Part shown: positions 20,475-27,862 of the stretch, piece by piece
How the letters are laid out: each line of letters begins with the position of its first letter
Position numbering within the stretch: the first letter of the stretch is position 1
From: a virus
Reading direction: 5' to 3' (one strand)
Virus record (IMG/VR): IMGVR_UViG_3300022693_002146
Span: 1-27,933 of that record
DNA length: 27,933 nucleotides
Notes under the pieces: generated by a model
Told to the model about the DNA's origin: nothing
What the model saw: only the letters and a program-made list of their open reading frames with translations
The model's database searches: none
Translations under genes and position numbers: made by a program

Positions 20475-21741
20475 ATTTGAAGTTATCGACCCCGCTCGCA
20501 TTATCGTCGGCGAGCGCCAGCGGTCTGAGCTAACCGACATCCAAACTCTGGCTGATAGTATTAAGCGCATCGGCTTAATTCACCCAATTGTAGTTGATCG
20601 AGACTACGTTCTCATTTCCGGGGAACGCCGACTCACTGCTGTTCTGTCGATCGGCCTTAATCCTATAACTATTCAATTTGCCGACAGCCTTGATCCGTCT
20701 ACTCGCCACCTTATAGAGCTCGAGGAGAATGTTAAACGAAAGGATCTGTCGTGGAAGGATTATGTTAAGTCAGTAATTGACTATCACAATATCAGACTTG
20801 GAGCAGCTGAAGGTCAATGGGAGATTATTAACACCGCGACTGACCTTGGCATAAGTGCCCAACACACAGGAAAATGCCTACTTGTATCTTCTCTTATTGA
20901 ACATGAGATGGTTGCAGACTGTGATAAGTTTTCTACCGCCTATAATGTCGCTCAAAGGATAAAGGAAAGGAGAGCCGCAAGTGCAACAAAAGAGATTGGA
21001 GAAGAGATTGGCCGAACGCTTGATACAGCAGCGGAAGGATTTGAAAGACATGAAAAGGAAGGAGATGGAGATGGAAGCAGCCATATCAGCAACGAAGATT
21101 TTATTCCTTGGGCTCGGTCTTATTCTGGGGATCGCTTCAACCTTATTCACTGTGATTTTCCTTACGGGATAGGCGTCGGGGATAAATCGGGGCAGTCGGC
21201 ACGGAAGAAGACAGGTGGGTTTGAGGATACGCCAGAGGTTTATGAAAATCTGATCGAACAATTTACTGACAATTCTGAGAGGTTTATTGATCAATCAGCC
21301 CATTTAATCTTTTGGTTTCCTATGGACCGCTATCAATATACTCTTGAAACTTTGGAGGTAAATTGGCGTGTCAACCCCTATCCTCTCATCTGGCACAAAT
21401 CTGATAACACAGGAATACTCCCTGATCCTAACCGGGGGCCTCGACGAACATACGAAACTGCTTTCTTTGCTTCGCGAGGTGATCGCAAAATCGTCCGTGC
21501 AGTTGCTAACAGTATTGGTGCTGTATCAACACGTGAGTTCCATACAAGCGAAAAGCCCCGCCCGGTCCTGACCCACTTTATGAGGATGCTTGTCGATGAA
21601 ACAACCAGAATGTTTGATCCAACCGCCGGGAGCGGAAACGCAGTTAGAGTGGCCGCAGAACTTGGCGCAGCAACCTGTCTTGGGCTCGAGATTAACAGAG
21701 AGTTCGCGGAGGCTGCCTGTAAAAATATATTGCGGAAGTAA
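20461..21741 (+). CDS. ParB-like domain fused to DNA N4/N6 methyltransferase
   Basis: 426 residues from TTG 20461, favoured by GGAG at 20449-20452; TTG 20443 and GTG 20452 are alternatives. Residues 7-75 form a ParB/sulfiredoxin-type domain (TLADSIKRIGLIHPIVVD, then SGERRLTA with GERR at 54-57). A helical linker follows to about 210. The methyltransferase has the catalytic motif CDFPYG (231-236), HTSEKP (361-366) and the AdoMet motif FDPTAGSGN (385-393), in the order of beta-type amino-methyltransferases. It would methylate A or C in phage or host DNA. No cognate restriction gene is seen. Confidence 0.88.
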   Translation: MISAEFEVIDPARIIVGERQRSELTDIQTLADSIKRIGLIHPIVVDRDYVLISGERRLTAVLSIGLNPITIQFADSLDPSTRHLIELEENVKRKDLSWKDYVKSVIDYHNIRLGAAEGQWEIINTATDLGISAQHTGKCLLVSSLIEHEMVADCDKFSTAYNVAQRIKERRAASATKEIGEEIGRTLDTAAEGFERHEKEGDGDGSSHISNEDFIPWARSYSGDRFNLIHCDFPYGIGVGDKSGQSARKKTGGFEDTPEVYENLIEQFTDNSERFIDQSAHLIFWFPMDRYQYTLETLEVNWRVNPYPLIWHKSDNTGILPDPNRGPRRTYETAFFASRGDRKIVRAVANSIGAVSTREFHTSEKPRPVLTHFMRMLVDETTRMFDPTAGSGNAVRVAAELGAATCLGLEINREFAEAACKNILRK

Positions 21742-21764
21742 AACTGGCCGGATTTGATAAAAGC

Positions 21765-21793
21765 TTGACAGCATAAGAGCCATATGGTATCTT
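21765..21793 (+). promoter_or_regulatory. promoter TTGACA-N17-TATCTT with extended -10
   Basis: A perfect -35, 17-nt spacing and a TGG extension before the -10. It lies in the 125-nt gap after the methyltransferase and drives the proteasome-like gene and the DNA polymerase region. Confidence 0.7.
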
Positions 21794-21802
21794 CGTGATA
21801 CC
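21786..21802. promoter_or_regulatory. palindrome over the -10 (GGTATC-TTCGT-GATACC)
   Basis: Perfect 6-bp arms with a 5-bp spacer, covering the -10 and likely transcription start. The position suits a repressor operator; it would also form a hairpin in the 5' end of the RNA. Confidence 0.55.
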
Positions 21803-21866
21803 GCCCATACCGAGGTAGCCCGATGTTTTTTACGAAGCCCGTCTCTAGGCAAATGGAGCCCAGAAA

Positions 21867-22310
21867 ATGACCATCATCGCAATCAAAGACGGAGTGATCG
21901 TCGCCGACAGCTGGACACAAGATTACGGTGTGCTCTTAGGATCAGTACAAAAGATTGTTGCCGTACCCGAGGATCACGGCGGCGGCTTCATTGCCGGCGT
22001 TGGCACCGCCTCACACATCTACGCCGCTATCGACACGTTTCTGGAAACCGGCATAATGGAAACCGCCGAGAAGGACGGACCTGTCTTTCTGTGGTTGCGC
22101 AGCGGGGGCCAAGTGTTCCGATTTGAGGACGGCAAGGGCTGGTATTCAGTCGTAGCGGATTACCACGCCATCGGCGCAGGTTGGTCGCTGGCGATTGGCG
22201 CAATGGCATACGGCGCCAGCGCCTTTGATGCAGTTGGAATATGCTGCAAACTACACGCCAGTTGCGGCGGCAAAATTACTTATCGCAATCTATCAGGATC
22301 ATTAAAATGA
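21867..22310 (+). CDS. proteasome/HslV-like Ntn-hydrolase-fold protein
   Basis: 147 residues: MTIIAIKDGVIVADSWTQ at the start (T2 in place for an N-terminal nucleophile), KIVAVPEDHGGGFIAGVGTASHI, and AIGAGWSLAIGAMAYGASAFDAV at about 95-118. The pattern follows the small phage proteins resembling HslV or proteasome beta subunits. A protease role is not established, and no HslU-like partner is present. The stop overlaps the next ATG by 4 nt (ATGA). Confidence 0.75.
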   Translation: MTIIAIKDGVIVADSWTQDYGVLLGSVQKIVAVPEDHGGGFIAGVGTASHIYAAIDTFLETGIMETAEKDGPVFLWLRSGGQVFRFEDGKGWYSVVADYHAIGAGWSLAIGAMAYGASAFDAVGICCKLHASCGGKITYRNLSGSLK

Positions 22311-23314
22311 CACAGTATAACATAATGCTGGTAGGTGAGGCTTGGGGCCAGCAAGAAGAAGAAGTCGGGGAGCCGTTTGTCGGCCCGTCAGGACAGGTGC
22401 TTAATGGAATGCTCAGTACGGCCGGAATTGACCGCAAAGCCTGCTACCTCACAAACGTATTTAACTTTCATCCAGTCGGAAATAAGCTTGACGCACTTAA
22501 ATCTAATAAGGCTGAGGCTATCAAGGATTGGCCCAAGCTCGGATCTATTCATATCGACAGCAAATATCAAGTTGAGCTGGACCGCCTTCTAAGGGAGATT
22601 GAGACAATAGCCCCTAATATTATTATTGCTCTCGGTGCCACCGCGCTGTGGGCACTTTGTAAACGGTCAGGGATAAAGAAATATCGCGGCACGCCCCTTC
22701 TCACCTTTGACGGTAAGATTAAAGTTCTACCTACCTACCATCCCGCCGCCATTATGCGCCAGTGGAGCCAGCGCCCAATCGTAATCTCCGACCTCGGCAA
22801 GGCCCGCAACGAGGCCGCTTTCCCGGAACTCAGGCGGCCTGTTCGTCTCATACATTTGGAGCCAACCATAGATGACATTGCTAACTTTTACGAACGGTAC
22901 ATCGAGTCGGTTGACGTTGTGGTGTGCGATATTGAAACGAAACGGGGAACCATTACTGAAGTTGGATTTGCGCCAACAATCGACAGGGCTATTGTCATTC
23001 CTTTTTACTCCCGAAGGCGGCCAGGTGGCAATTATTGGCCTGACCAAAAGTCTGAGGTTGCAGCATGGAAATGGGTAGAGTATATCTGCCGGGAGAAGCG
23101 TCTCGTAGGCCAAAATTTTTCCTATGATATTCAGTGGCTCTGGTCAAAAAACCATATCGCCACACCACAGATAGAGGATGATACAATGATCCTACACCAC
23201 TCTATGTATATGGAAATGGAAAAGTCGCTTGGGTTTTTGGGGTCCATCTATACCAGTGAGCCAAGTTGGAAATTCATGCGAACAGATACTGATGATTTTA
23301 AGAAGGACGCCTAA
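22307..23314 (+). CDS. uracil-DNA glycosylase fused to N-terminal part of a 3'-5' exonuclease
   Basis: 335 residues. The first 170 form a family 4/5-like UDG: VGEAWGQQEEEVGEPFVGPS (9-28), TNVFNFHP (49-56), NIIIALGATALWAL (104-117), TYHPAAIMRQW (143-153). Only two cysteines (C46, C118) lie in this part, so the usual Fe-S cluster is probably missing. From about 200 a DnaQ-type exonuclease begins: Exo I VVCDIETK (D208, E210) and Exo II LVGQNFSYDIQWLW (N270, D274), ending at SEPSWKFMRTDTDDFKKDA. Exo III is absent here and appears at the start of the polymerase gene. ATG 22307 overlaps the previous stop. Confidence 0.87.
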   Translation: MTQYNIMLVGEAWGQQEEEVGEPFVGPSGQVLNGMLSTAGIDRKACYLTNVFNFHPVGNKLDALKSNKAEAIKDWPKLGSIHIDSKYQVELDRLLREIETIAPNIIIALGATALWALCKRSGIKKYRGTPLLTFDGKIKVLPTYHPAAIMRQWSQRPIVISDLGKARNEAAFPELRRPVRLIHLEPTIDDIANFYERYIESVDVVVCDIETKRGTITEVGFAPTIDRAIVIPFYSRRRPGGNYWPDQKSEVAAWKWVEYICREKRLVGQNFSYDIQWLWSKNHIATPQIEDDTMILHHSMYMEMEKSLGFLGSIYTSEPSWKFMRTDTDDFKKDA

Positions 23315-23448
23315 ATAGAATTGCGGCCATTACGGCCTAATCGGCGCAGGCTGTCTCCTGCATCCAGAAAGGAAAGTGCCCTAAACAATCCTTGACGTAC
23401 TTAGGGGAGGCTACCCAGAATTTGCCTCCCCTCTTTTAGGAGAACACC
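23315..23448 (+). other. structured spacer between exonuclease and polymerase genes
   Basis: 134 nt with hairpins GGCC-ATTAC-GGCC, GCAGG-CTGTCT-CCTGC and a terminator-like stem at 23403-23437. A TTGACG at 23392-23397 with CAGAAT 18 nt later is a weak promoter overlapping the last stem. No group I intron core sequence is recognised. Confidence 0.55.
23403..23437 (+). terminator. intrinsic terminator
   Basis: AGGGGAGGC pairs with GCCTCCCCT (9 bp, 12-nt loop), followed by CTTTT. It lies between the two parts of the DNA polymerase system, so polymerase expression needs read-through or a local promoter. Confidence 0.8.
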
Positions 23449-23610
23449 ATGTCAAACGAGCTGCAAAGATACCGACAAGCTATAGCCTTTATGGAAAGAA
23501 ACCAGAAGGAGGCTGAGGGGAAATTAAAGCAAATAGAGACTAAGATGGTAGAGCTAGACGCCAAACTTACCTCGGCCCAAGATAGGCTTGACAAACTTGA
23601 AAAAGAATGA
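23449..23610 (+). CDS. small coiled-coil protein (53 aa)
   Basis: MSNELQRYRQAIAFMERNQKEAEGKL, then heptad-spaced I, M, L, L, L residues (KLKQIETKMVELDAKLTSAQ, DRLDKLEKE) and no proline: one long amphipathic helix, likely a dimeric coiled coil. AGGAG precedes the ATG. The polymerase start lies 6 nt after its stop, so the two are coupled. It sits exactly where the exonuclease domain is interrupted and could bridge the two proteins; that is inference. Confidence 0.7.
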   Translation: MSNELQRYRQAIAFMERNQKEAEGKLKQIETKMVELDAKLTSAQDRLDKLEKE

Positions 23611-23616
23611 GGATGT

Positions 23617-25176
23617 ATGAAGATCTATAATACAATAAACCTCCAGCCTTCAACCTCACTCAACCCGGATGAGCGATCTTGGATTTACAACGGCCTTGAC
23701 TGTTGTGTGACGCTTGAAATTCAACAGCGGCTACGGGCCGATCTCGCTCTAGAGCCTGATAATGTTAAAGAAACCTACGCCACAGCTATGCGGAAGCTGG
23801 CTCCTGTTAATTATATGTGTCTTAAAGGGCTACGTATTGACGCCGCCGCCAGAAGCCGATCTGTGACAGAGTACAAAATCGAACTTGGCCGTCTGAACCA
23901 AAATTTTGACCGCATAATGAATGCTGCCGTAGACTACACTATAAACTGGCGTTCACACGTTCAGGTCAAGCGTCTATTTTATGAAACTTTTGAGCTGAAG
24001 AAAATTAGAAAGCGTGACTCAAAAGGCTTTTTCTCCCCCACCGCCAACAATGACGCCCTCGAGCGGCTATGTTTTTATCACTACCCACAGGTTTTTGCAC
24101 GCTACATACTGGCTATGAGAAACCTTGGTAAGAAGATAAGCTTTCTCGAAACAGCATTTGACCCAGACGGACGGATGCGGACCTCGCTTAATATAAGTGG
24201 GACAGATACAGGCCGGTTTTCTAGCCGCTTCTCTGCTTTCGGTACTGGAAACAATTTACAGAATGTAGAAGAGCGCCTACGTCGCGTTTTTGTCGCCGAC
24301 CCAGGCTACATCTTCGTAAACGTAGATCTTGCGCAGGCCGATGCTCGAAATGTTGGCGCACGAATTTGGGAGAGCTTCTACGACAGTCACGGCGCTGAGG
24401 TTGCCGGAAAATACCTCGACACATGTGAAAGCAGCGACCTGCATACTCGAGTTTGTTCCATGGCTTGGCAGGAGCTAGACTGGCCGGACCCGTGGGATGA
24501 TAAGAAAGCAAAAGAGGTTGCAGAGGCTCTGGCCTACCGCCACTACACCTACCGCTTTATGGCAAAGAAACTCGGTCACGGCACGAATTACTACGGCCAG
24601 CCTCCAACTATGTCTCTGCACACAAAAATTGATGAGCTTACAATTCAAAACTTCCAATCCCGCTACTTCAAAGCCTTCCCCCTCATCCCTAAATGGCACG
24701 CTTGGGTATTTGAGCAGCTTAAAACAACCGGCCAGATAACAACCCTCTTTGGCCGACGCCGCTTTTTCTTCGACAGGTATAAAGACCCCCGGACTCTTCG
24801 AAAAGCAATCGCCTATGAGCCTCAATCTATGACCGGAGAGTTCCTTGATCGAGGTTGGCTGCAGCTTTGGGACAGTATGCCCGAGGTACAGCTACTTCTT
24901 CCCGTTCATGACTCAATTCTATTTCAAGTACCTTATGAGGCGGTTAATGAACTTGTGCCAAAAGCTCTGGAGTTGCTTAAAGTAACCCTTACGCTAAAGG
25001 CAGGTCGTAAATACAGCATCCCTCTTGAGGCAAAAACGGGCTTTAATTGGGGAGACGCTAAGAAAAATGTAAAAACCGGTCTCTGGGAGAATGAAAATGG
25101 GCTCAAAGATTGGTCAGGTAAAGAAACTCGCAATGCCCCAAAAGTCAAAACAAGACTCGCACACTACCTATCCTAG
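23617..25176 (+). CDS. family A DNA polymerase (with exonuclease motif III at N-terminus)
   Basis: 519 residues. Residues 21-36, SWIYNGLDCCVTLEIQ, carry the Y-x3-D Exo III signature (Y24, D28) of a DnaQ exonuclease whose motifs I and II are in the preceding gene. The polymerase domain has TGRFSSR (198-204), motif A VNVDLAQADARN (234-245, D237; the usual glutamate is D242), motif B RFMAKKLGHGTNYYG (313-327, K317) and motif C PVHDSILFQVP (429-439, D432; the usual HDE reads HDS). It is the replicative polymerase candidate. Its end overlaps the next gene by about 80 nt. Confidence 0.93.
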   Translation: MKIYNTINLQPSTSLNPDERSWIYNGLDCCVTLEIQQRLRADLALEPDNVKETYATAMRKLAPVNYMCLKGLRIDAAARSRSVTEYKIELGRLNQNFDRIMNAAVDYTINWRSHVQVKRLFYETFELKKIRKRDSKGFFSPTANNDALERLCFYHYPQVFARYILAMRNLGKKISFLETAFDPDGRMRTSLNISGTDTGRFSSRFSAFGTGNNLQNVEERLRRVFVADPGYIFVNVDLAQADARNVGARIWESFYDSHGAEVAGKYLDTCESSDLHTRVCSMAWQELDWPDPWDDKKAKEVAEALAYRHYTYRFMAKKLGHGTNYYGQPPTMSLHTKIDELTIQNFQSRYFKAFPLIPKWHAWVFEQLKTTGQITTLFGRRRFFFDRYKDPRTLRKAIAYEPQSMTGEFLDRGWLQLWDSMPEVQLLLPVHDSILFQVPYEAVNELVPKALELLKVTLTLKAGRKYSIPLEAKTGFNWGDAKKNVKTGLWENENGLKDWSGKETRNAPKVKTRLAHYLS

Positions 25177-26356
25177 TTGGATAGAGGACTTTATTAAATT
25201 AACAGAAAACATAAACTCACCTAAAATCTTCCGCAGGTGGGCTGGCATTATGACAATCTCGGGCGCGCTTGAGCGTAAGGTCTGGGTAAGGACTAAGGGC
25301 AGCCGGCTGTTCCCAAACATGTACGTCTTTCTCGTTGCCAATCCCGGCGTCGGAAAGACCGATCTCACTTGGCGAGTCCGTGAAATGTGGGAGGAGCAGC
25401 TTAAGGATCACTATGTCGCCAGCACCTCAGTTACAAAAGCCGCCCTCATTGATGAACTAGCCGCAGCAGAAAGAAAAGTGGTACGAATGCTTGAGGTACC
25501 GCCTGTAGTAACTTTCAATTCTCTCCTTCTCTCAGTAGATGAGCTTGGCGTCCTTCTTCCGGCCTATGATACAGAATTCCTCAACACTTTAACACATCTA
25601 TACGATTGCCGCGTCTATACTGAAACAAGGAGGACGAGTATAGTAAAAGAGGTTAAGATTAAAGATCCTCATCTAACCTTTCTAGCCGCCTGTACCCCCG
25701 GCTTTTTACGTGAAACTTTGCCCCCAAGCGCCTGGGATCAGGGCTTCCTATCTCGCGTCATATTTATATACAGTGGTGAGGGCAAGCCAAAATCGCTATT
25801 CACAGAGATTAAGGAAAATGAGAAGCTCGAAAAAGTCCTGCTTAGCCGGCTTGAGGTTATAAGCAGGCTTTATGGCAAATTCACATTCACATCTGAGGCT
25901 AAAGAATTTATCGACTATTGGCATATGAATGGTCAATTACCTAAACCAGAACATCCTCGCCTCTCCCACTATAACATTCGGCGCACGGCCCATCTGCTTA
26001 AACTATCACAGATCATTTCAGTAAGCGTAAGCGACCGTCTCGTTATTGAAAAAGCCCACGCCCAGCAGGCTCTTGATTGGCTTGTAGATGCCGAATTTTA
26101 TATGGGCGACATATTTAAGGCTATGCGGACGGGCGGCGACAGCCAGATTATTGAAGAAACCTACCACCACATTTACACGCTCTATATGAAGGACAGGAAG
26201 CCTGTAGCCGAAAATCGCATAATTCTATTTCTCCAGATGCGAACACCTGCACATAATATAGTTAGGATTATTGAAATTATGGAACGGGCTAAGATGATAC
26301 GACAAAGCATTGAGAAGGGTGTCGGACTTAGCTATACACCTTTAAGCAGCGGCTAA
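25097..26356 (+). CDS. DUF3987-like replication ATPase (helicase/primase-associated)
   Basis: 419 residues from ATG 25097, chosen because GGGAG lies 7 nt upstream; ATG 25091 and 25133 are alternatives. Pattern: WIEDFIKLTENINSPKIFRRW (29-49), ISGALERKVWV (54-64), LFPNMYVFLVANPGVGKTDL (71-90, Walker A K87), LLLSVDELGVLL (143-154, D148, E149), LTFLAACTPGFL, and WDQGFLSRVIFIYSG. This order fits the DUF3987 group of phage ATPases, which often stand in for a replicative helicase loader or helicase. No zinc finger or primase domain is seen. Last gene of the rightward arm. Confidence 0.75.
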   Translation: MGSKIGQVKKLAMPQKSKQDSHTTYPSWIEDFIKLTENINSPKIFRRWAGIMTISGALERKVWVRTKGSRLFPNMYVFLVANPGVGKTDLTWRVREMWEEQLKDHYVASTSVTKAALIDELAAAERKVVRMLEVPPVVTFNSLLLSVDELGVLLPAYDTEFLNTLTHLYDCRVYTETRRTSIVKEVKIKDPHLTFLAACTPGFLRETLPPSAWDQGFLSRVIFIYSGEGKPKSLFTEIKENEKLEKVLLSRLEVISRLYGKFTFTSEAKEFIDYWHMNGQLPKPEHPRLSHYNIRRTAHLLKLSQIISVSVSDRLVIEKAHAQQALDWLVDAEFYMGDIFKAMRTGGDSQIIEETYHHIYTLYMKDRKPVAENRIILFLQMRTPAHNIVRIIEIMERAKMIRQSIEKGVGLSYTPLSSG

Positions 26357-26586
26357 TTTATAGACTCAGCCATACTTCCTTTCGGGGGCACAATCTGACA
26401 CCAAGCTTGATAATGAACTACCAATTCACCATCCATTCTCTTTAAAATTTTAGGTGCTTTATCTTTAAGCTCTGCGGCACATAGCATTAGAGGAGCTGAA
26501 GGTACATTGCTTACCCCAGTGATGCAACTTACCTCTAGGCCTAAGTTGTAACCACAGATAATAACCATGAATACATATAATTTCAT
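26353..26586 (-). CDS. small secreted-type protein in lysis cluster (77 aa)
   Basis: MKLYVFMVIICGYNLGLEVSCITG is a short, weakly charged hydrophobic N-terminus that could be a signal peptide. Four cysteines follow or lie within (IICG, VSCI, MLCA, AWCQ). The remainder is a small helical domain. AGGAG precedes the ATG, and the holin gene ends one base upstream. A periplasmic role or spanin-like role is possible from position, but no lipobox plus proline-rich spanin pattern is seen. Its stop overlaps the stop of the opposing ATPase gene by 4 nt. Confidence 0.65.
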   Translation of the reverse strand: MKLYVFMVIICGYNLGLEVSCITGVSNVPSAPLMLCAAELKDKAPKILKRMDGELVVHYQAWCQIVPPKGSMAESIN

Positions 26587-26955
26587 TTATTTTCTCCTAA
26601 AATATTTTTCCACTGGGCGGCCAAGGAAATAGAAGGTGATAATTGTCATTTCAACATACCACATATTATCGCTGAGTGGGTCCGTAACTCCCCAGCCAAG
26701 AACTGCATCCCAGACGACCAGCTTAAAATTGTAGATAACAAATGGCGCAGCAAAGAAGGGACGTATCCAGCGCGTTGCCTTATATTTTGTCTCCTCGAGG
26801 AGGATGTCGCGGCGGCCCTCAAGGACTATAAGCCGCTCGGCATGGATAAGCATGTCTTCTTCACTCTCTGAGGCAATTTTAGCCATCTTAACCTCAGCAA
26901 TCTGCTGCCCAATTTGCTCAAGAGGGTTGATTAAGCCGAGAAGAAGCTGTAGCAT
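26587..26955 (-). CDS. 3TM-type holin (gene-transfer-agent holin family-like)
   Basis: 122 residues from ATG 26955, whose first base is the last of the previous TAA stop (TAATG); a longer frame to 27036 would run into the gene before. MLQLLLGLINPLEQIGQ, a helical charged middle (EDMLIHAERLIVLEGRRDILLE), then WIRPFFAAPFVIYNFKLVVWDAVLGWG, TDPLS, and VEMTIITFYFLGRPVEKYFRRK. The R-P-x-F...WD...GWGxTDPL...GRxxEK order matches 3TM holins (PF11351 type). It would form the inner-membrane lesion for the neighbouring lysozyme. Confidence 0.82.
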   Translation of the reverse strand: MLQLLLGLINPLEQIGQQIAEVKMAKIASESEEDMLIHAERLIVLEGRRDILLEETKYKATRWIRPFFAAPFVIYNFKLVVWDAVLGWGVTDPLSDNMWYVEMTIITFYFLGRPVEKYFRRK

Positions 26956-27161
26956 TATAAATTCCACAGGAATGAGAATGTCTCTTGTGCAACCGCCCAC
27001 ATATAACCAACAAGGACGGCAGCAAGCCCAATCCAAAATTTCATGCTGAAGGGTTTGAACCTACCCCACTCAGTCTGCACGCCTTTCGACTTCAGAATAC
27101 GGCCGACGATGAAGATAGCGGCTACAGCGAAGATAATTGTGCCGATGATAGAATTTTCCAT
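26955..27161 (-). CDS. small two-helix membrane protein (68 aa)
   Basis: MENSIIGTIIFAVAAIFIVGRIL and FWIGLAAVLVGYMWAVAQETFSFLW are two membrane helices flanking a basic loop. ATG 27161 has GAGG at good spacing; ATG 27173, which overlaps the lysozyme stop, is the alternative (72 aa). It lies between lysozyme and holin and may be a second holin or antiholin. No family is recognised. Confidence 0.7.
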   Translation of the reverse strand: MENSIIGTIIFAVAAIFIVGRILKSKGVQTEWGRFKPFSMKFWIGLAAVLVGYMWAVAQETFSFLWNL

Positions 27162-27169
27162 TACAGTCC

Positions 27170-27826
27170 TCATAGTGTTACTCCAAAGATCAGTTTGATT
27201 AGGGTTAGTATCAGTTTCAGGATTGGATTGACTGCGTCCTCTGGCGCTCTGGCAATGTTGTCGCCGGAGTAGCCCTGCGTAAGCTCCTGGCCTCTAGCCA
27301 TTTCTGTACCCCGCTTGACAACACCGTTGACTCGAGAGGTCCAACCATTCTTAAACCGCTTCCAATGGCGGAGAGAGCGCATAAATTTCAGTCTGTTTGA
27401 GCAGATCGTCGTGATAAGAATTACAGTGTCGTCATCTTCCTTCAAAGCGGCCAGTGTATTATTACCCATAACACCATCAACAGTAAGACCGGCCTTACTT
27501 CGAGAATTGAGCACCCTCTGGAGTTCCTTAACCGCTCTTGCCGGGCCGGAATTTACGGAATAATCAGCCAAGCAATAGTCAAGACCGGGTGGTAGCCTAT
27601 TAAACCATACAGGATTAAAGTACTGCTCAACAAAAATCCTATCTGCCTCCTTTCTCGTAATTAACTTAATGGAGCTTTGCTCTCGCCCATTATTCTGTTG
27701 CCACGAGTGCCACACCCGCTCAGTAATACCCCTGTTTGTTGGCCCGCCGGGGTCTTTAGGATCATTAACATACCCACCTTCGGATAGGCTAAGCCATTTC
27801 AGTACTTGCGTAGAGTTATTTCTCAT
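27170..27826 (-). CDS. GH108 N-acetylmuramidase (endolysin) with C-terminal hydrophobic tail
   Basis: 218 residues. SLSEGGYVNDPKDPGGPTNRGIT (13-35) is the GH108 signature with the catalytic glutamate E16. YFNPVWFNRLPPGLDYCLADYSVNSGP and VDGVMGNNTLAAL fit the linked peptidoglycan-binding region. The last 20 residues (NPILKLILTLIKLIFGVTL) form a hydrophobic, basic helix that could anchor or release the enzyme at the membrane. It is the first gene of the lysis set after the tail-fibre-like gene. Confidence 0.92.
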   Translation of the reverse strand: MRNNSTQVLKWLSLSEGGYVNDPKDPGGPTNRGITERVWHSWQQNNGREQSSIKLITRKEADRIFVEQYFNPVWFNRLPPGLDYCLADYSVNSGPARAVKELQRVLNSRSKAGLTVDGVMGNNTLAALKEDDDTVILITTICSNRLKFMRSLRHWKRFKNGWTSRVNGVVKRGTEMARGQELTQGYSGDNIARAPEDAVNPILKLILTLIKLIFGVTL

Positions 27827-27862
27827 TGTACGCTTATCTTAGGTATTCGTTTTCGTTCATGG

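Noticed and set aside
23315-23620. Group I intron interrupting the exonuclease
   Set aside because: No recognisable core elements or homing endonuclease, and the upstream frame ends in a normal stop; kept only as a question for cDNA testing.
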